A stretch of 64,000 bases of DNA from Tieghemostelium lacteum. Lineage: Eukaryota > Evosea > Eumycetozoa > Dictyosteliales > Raperosteliaceae. The stretch lies in the NCBI GenBank assembly GCA_001606155.1, contig LODT01000031.1, positions 186,001 to 250,000 on the forward strand, given 5' to 3'. Position 1 is the first letter of the stretch; each line of letters starts with the position of its first letter. The notes under the pieces were generated by a model. The model did no database searches and was not told where the DNA came from. It was given only the letters and a program-made list of their open reading frames with translations. This document shows positions 47,082 through 57,025 of this stretch, in pieces. A program made the position numbers and the translations under genes.

Positions 47082-47723
47082 TGTGATTGGTGGAGAGCTT
47101 AATCTGATCTTGCCCAATCGAAAAATATCCTTCCAAATTTTAAAAAAGATTAAATCAAAAAATCGTTAAATAGTTTTCAAAAAAACTCTTATTTTTAAAA
47201 AGTTTAGAGTTTTAGTTTAAATTATATTTTTTTGTATTATAAATTAATAATTGTATTTTTTCTATTAATCACAAAGTGTCTTGAGATACTAAAAAAAAAA
47301 AACTTAAACCAAAACCCAAATTTCCAATTTTCCCCCACCCCACTTCATTCTTATAACAGAATCATTATAGTCTGTGAGTGAAAACACATCATCAATCTTG
47401 GATTTGTGCCGAAAAATCAAAATAGATAGATAGTTTAAAATAATTTCATCATATCAAATTATAGTAATTACCAAATTTAAAATACAAATTTAAAAAAAAT
47501 AGTAATTCATCATTTAACACATTCATTTTATCTAAATTAACACAAACACACATAGACACTAACCACACCACACTTTATAGATTTATTAAAATAGATAAAA
47601 CATTGTACAAATACTCCTTAGTAAACCTAGTTACATTTTTGAAATTCACCCCAATCAACACACTCACACAGCCACTAACTTCTCCCCACACGATTGTATA
47701 AAAAAGGAAAATTTAAAGAGAAG
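46865..47723. other. Long intergenic region upstream of the RasGEF
   Basis: Apart from the doubtful minus-strand frame, this stretch is AT-rich with A/T runs. Close to the RasGEF start (47535-47690) it becomes C/A-rich (ACACACATAGACAC, CCACACCACACTTTATAG, CACACTCACACAGCC), probably promoter or 5' UTR, like the CA-rich leader before the histidine kinase. No RNA gene seen. Confidence 0.35.
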
Positions 47724-50700
47724 ATGGAGAGGATAAAGCATTTAAAGTTACCCAACAATAACAATAACAATCTATTGGGTGGTGGTAATTCATTATTGGT
47801 AAACAGAAACAGATCACAATCAATAGATATGATTGTAATGGACGAAGTATCTAAACACGGTACATTAACAACATGGAATCATTTAGTAAATGATAATAAC
47901 AACAATACGGAATTAATAAATAGTGAATCAAGATTCAATACCCCCATAAATAACAATCTTCAACTAAATAATTATAATAATAGTAGTAATAATAATAATA
48001 ATAATAATAATTTTAATAATAACAGTACACCAACACTACTGGTTAGTAACAATATAATTTTTAATCATAATAAAAATAGGAGTAATAGTGCAACAAATTT
48101 AAATTCTAGTAACATTAATAACAGTAATAATTTTGGCATCACTATTAACAATAATAGTAACAGTAGTCCTAATAGTTTAAATAACACTATTCACCAACCC
48201 AACCACAATAATATTAATAATAATAATAATAATAGTAGTCAAAAGAATTTCTCTATTATAAACCCATTAAATTTTCAGGCACTTAGAGAACAAAGTGGAT
48301 CCAATAGTGTCAATAGTTCTCCACCACTTTCACCTAGAAACTCATTAATGAATACGGCACCTAATTTATCATCATTTATTGCACAACATACACCTCCACC
48401 TTCACCAAGACTCTATGTCAGTGGAGGTGATTTACAACAACAATTAGTACAACAACAACAGCAGCAGCAAGGTAGCTCAAAATCACTTAGCAACAGTAAC
48501 AGTTCTCTACCTGGGCTACCCTCATCACCAACGCTAAATAACAGTAGAGATCAACCATTTAGAAATGACTACAGTTTTAATAGCCAGAAAATTAGTTCAA
48601 TGCAATCACTGGATATGACACTTTCAAAATCAATATCACAATCCAGTAGTCATGTAGATAGTAGTTCAATTCAAAATTCAACAAGTCAAAATTCACAAAA
48701 TGGTGCAAATAATGTAACAGGAGATAAAGATAAAAATAATAGCGCTAATCAACAACAGAAAAAGAAAAAGAGAGAAAATAAGACAGTTAGAAGACTAAAA
48801 CGATTTCTAAGTAGAATTATACTGTCACCATTTTGGGCATTTTTAATGATACTGTTTATAGTATACATTTTGTTTATTGATGATATTATTGGTATTTGTA
48901 GATCACCAAGCTCCACAATACTCAATATCATAGTGATAGCAATTAAGCTATTAGTAATGTTATTTTTCACACTGGATATGATTGGCAATTCGATATGCTA
49001 CCAATCGCAGTACATTCCTCATACTATTATATTTTGGTTAGATCTCCTGTCTACCCTATCTATAATACCGGATATATATATGTTTTTCCAAGACGTCAGT
49101 TTAGGTCACAGCTACTTGGTTCTAAGTATAGGTAAAAGTGCTAGAATCATTCGATTGTGTGGTTGTTTTCTACAGATTAGTTTTATATCATTTTTCTATA
49201 AAAAGTTTTTCAAGAGAAATAACCCAACAGTCGGTCCATTGTCTGGTGATGAATTGGAAGTTGAGGCTTCTAAACTAGGTGAAAAACTCATTAGATTGAC
49301 TACCAATAAATTGGTACTATTGGTTTTACTTGTGTATTGGGCAGGTCAATTACTCACCTATCCATCTGAACTTCCTGCACAATTACTAAAATCACAAATT
49401 GACTCTCTAGAATTCATGTCACTGCAATTTGGTATCACATCAGATACCTTTAATAACTACCTGGATAATTATATACAATCAACTCCAGAACTTTTAACTG
49501 TACAAATCAACAATACCCTCCTTTTCCAAGACCAACCGACAATCGATAAACTTCAACTTTATTCTCAATTTGATTACTCAACTGGTAATTCTAAAATATT
49601 ATTAAATAATTCAGTATGTATAATAACATTTAAAACAAAAATAGTTATATATTACAAATTATTAATCTTTTAATATTACTCTAACAAAATTAGGAAACTA
49701 TATTTTATACATCAATTTTACATTTAGTTTTTACAATATTTACAATTGTAATTATAATGATAATTAATTTATTCATTGTAATTGATGCCTACGGATTAGT
49801 CATTAATCCACTAGAGAATGTATTGGCAATTGTAAAATTCCTCAGTAGACAGAATGCAGTAATGCAAAAGAGTACTGCTTTGAAGATTCAAACTAGAGAT
49901 AGAGTGGAATCTGTTGGAAACAAATCTGAGGATACTACCAGTAGTAGTGCAGATGTTGACGATCCAGATGAAGCTGATTATCTATTGGGAATGTTGAATG
50001 ACATTGATGATAGTCTTCAAGCAGCCAAAGAAAAAGTTCAAGTCGAGTCCATCCAAAATAGTCTATTGAAGAAGGATATTGAAGATCTCTATGTTGAGAA
50101 ATATATTTTACAAGTACATTTAAGATCAGTCATCAGAAAAGCACCAGTAGAGGACGACCCAATTGGTAGTTATCTGAAAAAGAAACAATTAGCATTGCTA
50201 TCCGATACATTACCATTTGCAGACGATATACGTTTCAAAGGTGGAAATGGTGCAAATGATCAAACGAATATCGTAGTTGCAGGAACTCTCGATGCACTGG
50301 TGGATAGATTGACTCTAAGCGAAAATCATGACTTGAAATTCACCAATATCTTTTTGTTGACATTTAGAAAATTCATGTCACCTATTGAACTGATGGAAAG
50401 ACTAATCATCAGATTCTGCGTAACACCAACAATGGAACTCCCAGAAAAACAATTGGAATCACCAGACCAAGTCGAACAATGGAGAAAACTAAAACAGGAA
50501 CAAATTAGAGTTTCAGTATTCAATACACTGAAACTGTGGATTGGTAAATACAATTGGGACTTTTACGAAAACCAAGAACTTTTAGAGTTATTTAATAACC
50601 TAGTTCAGAGAATTATGCCATTCTGCAAGATGGAAAGATACGCTTCACATCTAGATTCTTTCCTCAAGAGAAAGATGACAAACTACCAAAATGACCCTGA

Positions 50701-51481
50701 ATTCACTCCATTGAAAGTTCTAACCTCTGAAGAAATTGCTCACATGATGGTAATGGAAGATAGAGTCTTGTATAATTTCGATATTCATGATGTTGCAATT
50801 CAAATTACTCTCATTGAATTTGATCTCTTTAAAGCTGTAAAACCACAAGAGTTCTTGGACTTGGCATGGACAAGTAAAACTAAGACTGTCAGAGCTCCAA
50901 ATATCTGTAAATTTATTGACCATTTTAATAACGTTTCATTCTGGCTACAAACACTTTTGGTAAAGAGTGGTAAGGTTAAGGACAGAGTATCCATTCTCAA
51001 AAAGATCATTGCACTAGGTGAATCTTTTGTACAATTGAATAACTTTTATGGTGCTATGGAGGTTCTTTCTAGTTTGGAGAGTTCTTCAATTGCAAGATTA
51101 CATAGAACTTGGGAGATGTTACCAGCAGCATCCAGTCAGAGTCTCCAGAATCTTCAAAAATTGTTGTCTCCAATGGGAAGCTTTAAGGAGTACAGAGAAC
51201 GTCTCAAGTTGGCTACATCAGCTTGTATACCTTACATTGGTGTATTTTTATCTGATTTGACATTTATCCATGAAGGTAATCCAGATATGAAGGAGGGTAC
51301 TCTAATTAACTTTTTAAAGCAAAAAGATATTGCAAGTATTATCCTTTCTATTCAACAGTACCAAAATACCTACTATTACTTTGAAGTCAACGAAAAAATA
51401 ACAAAGGAATTGAATATGCGTGGTATCGATTCTGATACCATTTGGAAGATGAGTTTAACTGCCGAACCAAGAAGAAATTAA
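47724..51481 (+). CDS. RasGEF fused to a six-helix voltage-sensor-like membrane module
   Basis: Two exons (47724-49613, 49694-51481) give 1,225 residues; the start is the ATG at 47724. Residues 1-350 are Asn/Ser-rich. Helices follow at about 368-395, 401-427, 432-455 (HTIIFWLDLLSTLSIIPDIY), an S4-like segment near 467-485 (SIGKSARIIRLCGCFLQI) with few charges, 526-550, and after the intron 634-663 (TIFTIVIIMIINLFIVIDAY). Between the last two is a probable extracytosolic loop. A coiled coil (SLQAAKEKVQVESIQNSLLK) leads to RasGEF-N (VAGTLDALVDRLTL, TFRKFMSPIELMERLIIRFC) at about 824-900. The catalytic Cdc25 domain starts near 989 (ITLIEFDLFKAVKPQEFLDL) and includes FYGAMEVLSSLESSSIARL and PYIGVFLSDLTFIHEGNPD. 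It should load GTP on Ras at a membrane. Confidence 0.85.
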
Positions 51482-51582
51482 TAAACAAATCTCCTACCCA
51501 GTATTATTTTATCTATCTAAAATTCAGTTAATTCATTTTTTTTTTTTAGATGTTTACTATTGAAATAGTTGTTTATAACTCT

Positions 51583-52145
51583 TATATACAAGAGATTATA
51601 ATTTGTTATTAAATTTTATTTTGGTGGAGGAAATTTGTACTTTTGAAGAAAAGATAAATCAGTATAAAATGGGAAAATATCTTCTTTGTCTAGATATTCA
51701 TTGTCACATGTATATCTGAAAAGATCCCTGGAGCTAGGGTATTGACCAGGTAAACCAAGGTGAGTATGTTTAATAATGTCCTCGCATGTTGCTAACCATG
51801 AATGAGTTATTTGTATTTGTTTAAGAACTATTTGCCTACATCCTTCATTACACAAACCACTAATTATTTTAGGTACAAAAATTGAAAACTCATCTATATC
51901 ATTACCAAGATACACCCCACCAATGTGAATTGGACATCCTATAGATGTGTGATTTGTGTCAAAGTCATTGTAAACTTCATAAACTCTTAGATGAATTGTA
52001 CAAGATGGTATTATATTTTGATTTTTGTTTTCTGACATTTAATTTCTAGTATGCTTTTTTCTAGTATTTTTTATACTGTTGAATAAAAAATTATGAAAAG
52101 ACAGATTCAAAACAGAGTGGTGACTAGTGTTATTTTATTTTATGT
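51583..52145 (-). repeat. Dispersed duplication unit, copy B (inverted relative to copy A)
   Basis: This is the second copy of the unit at 275-842. Homology covers the whole coding region, about 105 bases upstream (to the ACATAAAATAAAATAACACT block ending at 52145) and about 35 bases downstream (AAAATAAAATTTAATAAC, then AATCTCTT). Beyond these points the flanks differ. Copy A is followed by gene debris and copy B is preceded by it. Confidence 0.8.
51616..52038 (-). CDS. Orphan small protein, copy B of a duplicated pair
   Basis: A single exon of 140 residues (MSENKNQNIIPSCTIHLRVY to KYKFPPPK). It is about 82% identical to the gene at 390-809, with one extra Pro near the end. The same cysteines are conserved (GCPIHIGG, LCNEGC, LATCEDII). 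Replacements include several charge changes in the C-terminal third (SSRDLFRYTCDNEYLDKED). Both copies keep an intact frame, so both may be functional. Function unknown; no domain recognised. It lies convergent to the RasGEF, 134 bases beyond that gene's stop. Confidence 0.65.
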   Translation of the reverse strand: MSENKNQNIIPSCTIHLRVYEVYNDFDTNHTSIGCPIHIGGVYLGNDIDEFSIFVPKIISGLCNEGCRQIVLKQIQITHSWLATCEDIIKHTHLGLPGQYPSSRDLFRYTCDNEYLDKEDIFPFYTDLSFLQKYKFPPPK

Positions 52146-52288
52146 TGGTTTGTAACTTAAGTATTGAAGATCTTCCTCTAAGAAATTATATTGTTGATAT
52201 CAAATCCGATAGAATGCAAGAAACCTTTGATATGGTAAATTATGTCTATAGCAAGTTATTAAGGGATACAAAAACCCATTCCAATTGA
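52142..52288 (+). pseudogene. Short coding-like fragment (48 codons)
   Basis: An open frame from an ATG at the very edge of duplication copy B reads LSIEDLPLRNYIVDIKSDRM, then QETFDMVNYVYSKLLRDTKT, and stops at TGA. It is richer in G/C and more protein-like than the spacer. No family is recognised, and there is no room for a normal promoter because it abuts copy B. I read it as a fragment of a former gene, though a real microprotein is possible. Confidence 0.35.
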
Positions 52289-52316
52289 CATGATGTGGTT
52301 ACAATATCTATCCATT

Positions 52317-52357
52317 TATAATCACCAATCGTAATGCCTTACTTGGTGGTGATTATA
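52317..52357. repeat. Inverted repeat / hairpin
   Basis: Two perfect 11-base arms, TATAATCACCA (52317-52327) and TGGTGATTATA (52347-52357), are separated by 19 bases. Transcribed, this would fold into a stem-loop. It lies in debris between copy B and the CH-domain gene; no function assigned. Confidence 0.5.
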
Positions 52358-52439
52358 TTTTTAAAATTAGCAGAGGCTTTCATTGTTTAATAAATTGGCC
52401 AATGCATAATATTATTTTTCTTTAAATTGAGAATCGTCT

Positions 52440-52560
52440 CTTTACTTTGGTTAAATTCTTGAATTTATTACCCAGCGTTCTGATTTGACAACCTCCTTAA
52501 AATAGATTTTATATAATAACTTAGCTTTATTTGGATGTAGGTAGTAATGTGATTATTTAA
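52440..52560 (-). pseudogene. Second coding-like fragment in the same spacer
   Basis: On the minus strand, about 33 codons read HYYLHPNKAKLLYKIYFKEV, then VKSERWVINSRI before a stop. There is no start or splice site, and the 5' side runs into a stop. Together with 52142-52288 it shows that this spacer holds gene remains on both strands. Confidence 0.35.
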
Positions 52561-52697
52561 AAAAAAAATTTTACAAATACAAGACGAACACTACACCTGC
52601 CTATAAAGATATAGATCAACAGAAGAAATACCAGTACATCCATAATTCTCTATGATACAAAAAAAACAAATTTTAAAATTAGGAATATAATAAATAC

Positions 52698-55493
52698 TTA
52701 TTTCTTTTTATCTTTATCTTTTTTTGATTTGTTTGAAGTTGATTTTGTAGATAAATCAGGTTTCAATTGTTGAGTTTGTTGTTGTTGTTGTTGTTGATAA
52801 AGATTAATTTTTTGTTGAGATACTCTTTCTTGAATTTCAATTTGTGTCTTTATCATTGACAGAGTTTGTTGGACATCAGATTCTGAGAGTTGATTAAGTG
52901 ATGACAATTCACTGACAAATCTTGAAACTTGATCCATGGGTAAATTGAATTGAATCATATTTACACCAAAATAGGTTAATAGATTTCTGACAATGTCTTT
53001 ATCAATAGTCTCCATATTGTTATTGAGTAACTTTCTATGACGTTTACTGAGAATTCTCCAAAACATATCTTCCCAGAACTCCATCTTTTTCCATACTAAA
53101 CCACTCTTGATGAATGATTTCAAATACTCATTTTCATGAGTTTTACTATTGATACGGTATAAAGAATCAGAACTATTGAAGATAACCTTTGCAGTAATGA
53201 AATCTTGTTGTTCTTTACTGTAGTCCATCTCTTGTAGAATGGTATTGAGAAGATATAACATAAACTCAAAGGAACTTTCACTGAGTGCCAAAGTAGGTAC
53301 CTGTTTCAGTGTCATTTGTAGAATTTGAGAGAAACGTCTTCTACCTTGTTCAGTCTTGAAAAGAGCGTTCAACTGACTTACTTGATGGAACTCTATTGGT
53401 CTTGAGAATAGAATATCATTAATGTGACTCAATGTAGTTTCTACCAATCTATTATCCAAATTGTCAGGTTTTAGAGTAGAAAATCTCTTTTTACCCACAA
53501 CCACTTGACTATTTGCCAGAGCTTGTTTTCTAGTTGGTCTACTTTGTAGAACAGATATCTTATCTTCTAATATCTTGATAGTTGAATCTTTAACCTTACT
53601 ATTCTTAACCTCCTCATTTAATTTAACTTCCAATTGTTTAACCAAAGATTCTAAATATTCAATTCTCTCCATTTCAGCTTTTGTTGTAACTTCATTATTA
53701 TTATTACTATTTTGTATTGGAATAGAAGTTGTTGTAGTACCAGTTGGAGAAGTAGATGTAGTTGGGGTTTTGTAAGTTCCAGGACCAACAACCTTTGATC
53801 TAAAACCAGTTACACTAAAACTTATTTTATTAGGTTGATTGGAATTGGTTCCAGGTAGAGTTATTTGATTATTGATAAATGATGGTTGAGGTGGTGATGT
53901 TGATTTTATAATCATTGTTGGTTTTGTACTGTTACCAAATCTGGATAATGAAGAGTCCTGGTACTCTTTTATGTCTTTTTCTTTTTGATTCAAAAGAACC
54001 AATTGATTATCAACAATTTGTTTCTGTTCACGAAGTTTCTTTTCAAATTGTTCATTCTCACTTTTAATTTGTTTTTTAAGTTGTGAAATTTGATCTTCTT
54101 GATCTTTGATAGTCTTACACAGTTGTTCAATCTTTTCATTCAATTGATCAGTCTCTTTTCTATCGACACTTGGTGGTGTAATTGTAGTTGTTGTAGTAGT
54201 TGTGATTATAGTTGGTTGTGGAATAGGTTGGTTATTTACAAATGATGTTGATTTATGTTTATTATTATTAATACTAAGATTTGCATTGTTACCACCACTA
54301 GTGGTATTATTGGAATTTGTAAATGTTGATGACTCCTTTTTGATATCCGATCCACAAGATATACAATATTTAGAGACTTTAGAATTTTGAAAATTACATT
54401 TCCAACATGCAATTTGTTCGACTTTAACTGAAAATCTGTTCTCTTTAATTGCAGGGATACTGACTGTTGGTGTGGTAGTGGATGGTGGAGTTGAGCTAAG
54501 TGGTGGTGATCCAAATGCAGTTGTATTTCTATTAGTATTTGTACTAACAGGTGGTGACCCAAATGTAGTTGATGGAATTCTATTATTACTAGAATAAGTA
54601 GATGATCCAGAAGATGATGATGAACTAGAAGTTCCAACTGCCATTGCTGATAGTTTTTGAATTTCTTTTTCCTTCTGTTGAATGTGGTCTAGTTGAGATT
54701 CAATAGTTTGTTTCATTTGTCTCTCATTTTGTTCAAATTTAGTTCTTTGACTTTCCAAGTCCTTTGTCAGTATTGATATCTTTTGACTTTGATCCTGTAC
54801 TCTATTAGACAAATCCAATAATTTACTATCCCTTTCTTTTAGATCCTGTTGTGTTTTCACAGATTCACAAGAACCACAAGATTTCTCCTTTCCACATGTT
54901 TTACAGTTACTACTAACCACTGTTGTATGTTGTTGATTTTGTTCTAAATCAGTAACAAATACAGGGCCTTGATATTTAATCTCCTCCCATTTCTTTGCAG
55001 GTGGAGCTTGAGGTGGTTTAATTCCAAATGTAGGACCTTTATATTCTGGACATGTATGAGAAGATCTTGCTACTGATGCTATATTTTGAAGAACTGCTGG
55101 AATTGATTTCCTCTGGTATAAATCAGAAGTCACAAATAGATCAGAAGATGGAATACCAACTTTCCAACAAGCCTTTAAATAGAGACCTATATTCTCAATT
55201 TGCATTAAAGGTAAAGGTTTCTGATTAATCTTACTAATGGTACCTGGTAATAGTGCATTAATGAGATTACATAAAATGATACCAGATCTAAGTGATTCGA
55301 TGAGGTCATCAGGGAACTCAAGTTTCATGCCAGTTGCTGATTCAATCCATTTACCAAGTTCTTTTTCATAGCCTACATCCCTTTGAGCTTGTCTTTTGAG
55401 CTCCAATTCCGCATCCAAACCATAGACTCTCAATCCATCACCTCTATAGACTGCCTGTTGTCCATAGGTTGTATTTACAATTTTTGTTGCCAT
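52698..55493 (-). CDS. CH-domain protein with zinc-ribbon and KIAA0513/SBF-like C-terminus
   Basis: A single exon of 931 residues; the start is the ATG at 55493, preceded by an in-frame GTG. The N-terminal calponin-type CH domain is at about 38-145 (LGKWIESATGMKLEFPDDLI, SLRSGIILCNLINALLPGTI, IENIGLYLKACWKVGIPSSD), as in transgelin/calponin. A CxxC pair (CKTCGKEKSCGSC) and coiled coil (LTKDLESQRTKFEQNERQMK) follow. Next is a zinc-ribbon (CWKCNFQNSKVSKYCISCG) and a second coiled coil around 470-530. The helical C-terminal domain (about 660-890: FEFMLYLLNTILQEMDYSKE, then FWEDMFWRILSKRHRKL) recalls a domain of KIAA0513/SBF-type proteins. A DKDKKK tail ends it. Likely an actin- or cortex-associated scaffold; the C-terminal assignment is from memory. 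Confidence 0.75.
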   Translation of the reverse strand: MATKIVNTTYGQQAVYRGDGLRVYGLDAELELKRQAQRDVGYEKELGKWIESATGMKLEFPDDLIESLRSGIILCNLINALLPGTISKINQKPLPLMQIENIGLYLKACWKVGIPSSDLFVTSDLYQRKSIPAVLQNIASVARSSHTCPEYKGPTFGIKPPQAPPAKKWEEIKYQGPVFVTDLEQNQQHTTVVSSNCKTCGKEKSCGSCESVKTQQDLKERDSKLLDLSNRVQDQSQKISILTKDLESQRTKFEQNERQMKQTIESQLDHIQQKEKEIQKLSAMAVGTSSSSSSSGSSTYSSNNRIPSTTFGSPPVSTNTNRNTTAFGSPPLSSTPPSTTTPTVSIPAIKENRFSVKVEQIACWKCNFQNSKVSKYCISCGSDIKKESSTFTNSNNTTSGGNNANLSINNNKHKSTSFVNNQPIPQPTIITTTTTTTITPPSVDRKETDQLNEKIEQLCKTIKDQEDQISQLKKQIKSENEQFEKKLREQKQIVDNQLVLLNQKEKDIKEYQDSSLSRFGNSTKPTMIIKSTSPPQPSFINNQITLPGTNSNQPNKISFSVTGFRSKVVGPGTYKTPTTSTSPTGTTTTSIPIQNSNNNNEVTTKAEMERIEYLESLVKQLEVKLNEEVKNSKVKDSTIKILEDKISVLQSRPTRKQALANSQVVVGKKRFSTLKPDNLDNRLVETTLSHINDILFSRPIEFHQVSQLNALFKTEQGRRRFSQILQMTLKQVPTLALSESSFEFMLYLLNTILQEMDYSKEQQDFITAKVIFNSSDSLYRINSKTHENEYLKSFIKSGLVWKKMEFWEDMFWRILSKRHRKLLNNNMETIDKDIVRNLLTYFGVNMIQFNLPMDQVSRFVSELSSLNQLSESDVQQTLSMIKTQIEIQERVSQQKINLYQQQQQQQTQQLKPDLSTKSTSNKSKKDKDKKK

Positions 55494-55496
55494 CAC

Positions 55497-55827
55497 TACT
55501 ACTTGTTAATGAGTTTATAAACACAGAATTAAACACACATAATAAATGTAATTTTTTAACAAAAAATAAATAGAATAGTTCTCTCTTTTGGTTATTTGAA
55601 TGAGAATGTGTTGGTGTGGTTAGTATGATCAAAAGAGGATCACGGTGTTACAATGAAAAAAAAAATTTTTATTGTTATTATAAAAGCAGCTTTTATTAAT
55701 AAAAAATATCTAGAACTCACGGAAATATCTTTGTTTATTTTTTTTATTAATATTATTGATATTAATTAATTAATTAATCTCAAAGATGTTGAAAAGATTT
55801 GAGATCTCTGTACATGGTATTTCTATG
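55497..55827. other. Intergenic region
   Basis: 331 bases between the divergently placed CH gene start and the 3' end of aph1. It is AT-rich with T/A runs and ATTAATTAATTAAT. Nothing else is recognised; it presumably contains the CH gene promoter and the aph1 terminator. Confidence 0.3.
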
Positions 55828-56962
55828 TTAATCAATTTTTGTAATTGAATCACTTCTCAATAGATTATAGAATGTATAAATAATGGATATAATAGTTATA
55901 AATATAATTGGTACTAATGATCCAACACAGTTTCTTTCTGGTTGATTTAATAGTGTCTATTGATTTAGAATATATTAGTAATTCTTATTTCTAATTAGAA
56001 TTATGAAATATAGATTTTACATACCAAATAGGAAACAATAAAATGAGTTAATAATACAAAAGCTACAATATGATATTGTTTTGAACGGTAGCCTTGGAAA
56101 GCTAATACACTGTTACAAATGTGTAGTAAGATGATACACATTGTCAAAATTGCAGAGACCATAAAGAGGTTGGTACTTGGACATGCAGGTGAGAATAATG
56201 TACCTGGTCCAGTTGCATCCCATAAGATGGACCCAAACATTACAAACCCATATGTCAGTCCACTGCCAGTACCTATAGCTGCACTAGAGAGTGTGTGGTT
56301 AGGTCTTGCTGATAATGTCTCTAAACGTGCATTAATATCAGTCACAGATTCAGAAATGTCTTTATCTTCATCACCATCTGGTTTCTTTTTAGAAGATGAT
56401 GATGATGATTGATCTGTATTATTTACACTGCTACTTTGGTTAGAAATTGAAGATGAACTTAGACTACTATTATCTTTTTCATATTCCAAAGATTGTTCAT
56501 GTCTAAGTTCTTTGTTTTCATCTTTTGGTAATTTCTGATTATTATCTTTCTCCTGTTGATCTCTAATGAATTGTAATCTTAACTGTTCTTGATGTAGTTG
56601 TTGTATTTGACTTAAAGATGGTCTGTTATTGAATCCCCATGAATAAAGTCTATAGAATATATATCTAAATAATTCTTGAAATGCTATACTAAATGGTATA
56701 ATAAACCAATAGGAACTTCTCATTGGCGGTATAATATACCACCATATTGATGCTAATAATATTGATAATAACCAAAAGAATGATCTAGTTATAAATAATA
56801 CCTAATGAGTATACTAAAATGTGCAATAAAGATAACCACAATAACCTACCCTCCAATAGATAACAATATCAATTGACTATTTCTAGCAATTACAAAGAAA
56901 AAGAAAGCAATTGCTGGTGAAAAGGCAACAAATAAACAGCCAAAAAATAAAACCTGTGTCAT
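55828..56962 (-). CDS. aph1: Gamma-secretase subunit APH-1
   Basis: Three exons (56962-56850, 56784-56025, 55956-55828; introns 65 and 68 nt) give 333 residues. APH-1 is the polytopic scaffold of gamma-secretase, which cleaves membrane proteins in the bilayer. The N-terminus [20 protein letters not shown] and the joined [20 protein letters not shown] match animal APH-1 helices 1-2. Helix 3 contains [20 protein letters not shown] hydrophilic Ser/Lys/Asp-rich loop of about 100 residues is longer than in animals. Helix 4 holds the GxxxG pair ([11 protein letters not shown]), although the third glycine of the animal GxxxGxxxG is displaced by one. Both conserved histidines are present ([17 protein letters not shown]). 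The last exon gives the seventh helix. Confidence 0.9.
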
Positions 56963-57025
56963 GACTGATTTTGTGATTAATTAAAAAAAATAAAATAATA
57001 AAAATACAAAAAAATTTTTTTAATA
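56963..57025. promoter_or_regulatory. 63-bp head-to-head promoter
   Basis: Only 63 bases, largely A/T, separate the start codons of aph1 (minus) and the LACTB2-like gene (plus). Both 5' UTRs and core promoters must overlap here. An A-T run (AAAAAAATTTTTTT) lies 5-20 bases before the plus-strand start. Confidence 0.5.

Noticed and set aside
24495-56962. Huntingtin and APH-1 in one 32-kb stretch as a disease-gene cluster
   Set aside because: They are separated by many unrelated genes, lie on opposite strands and have no known functional tie; coincidence of gene density.
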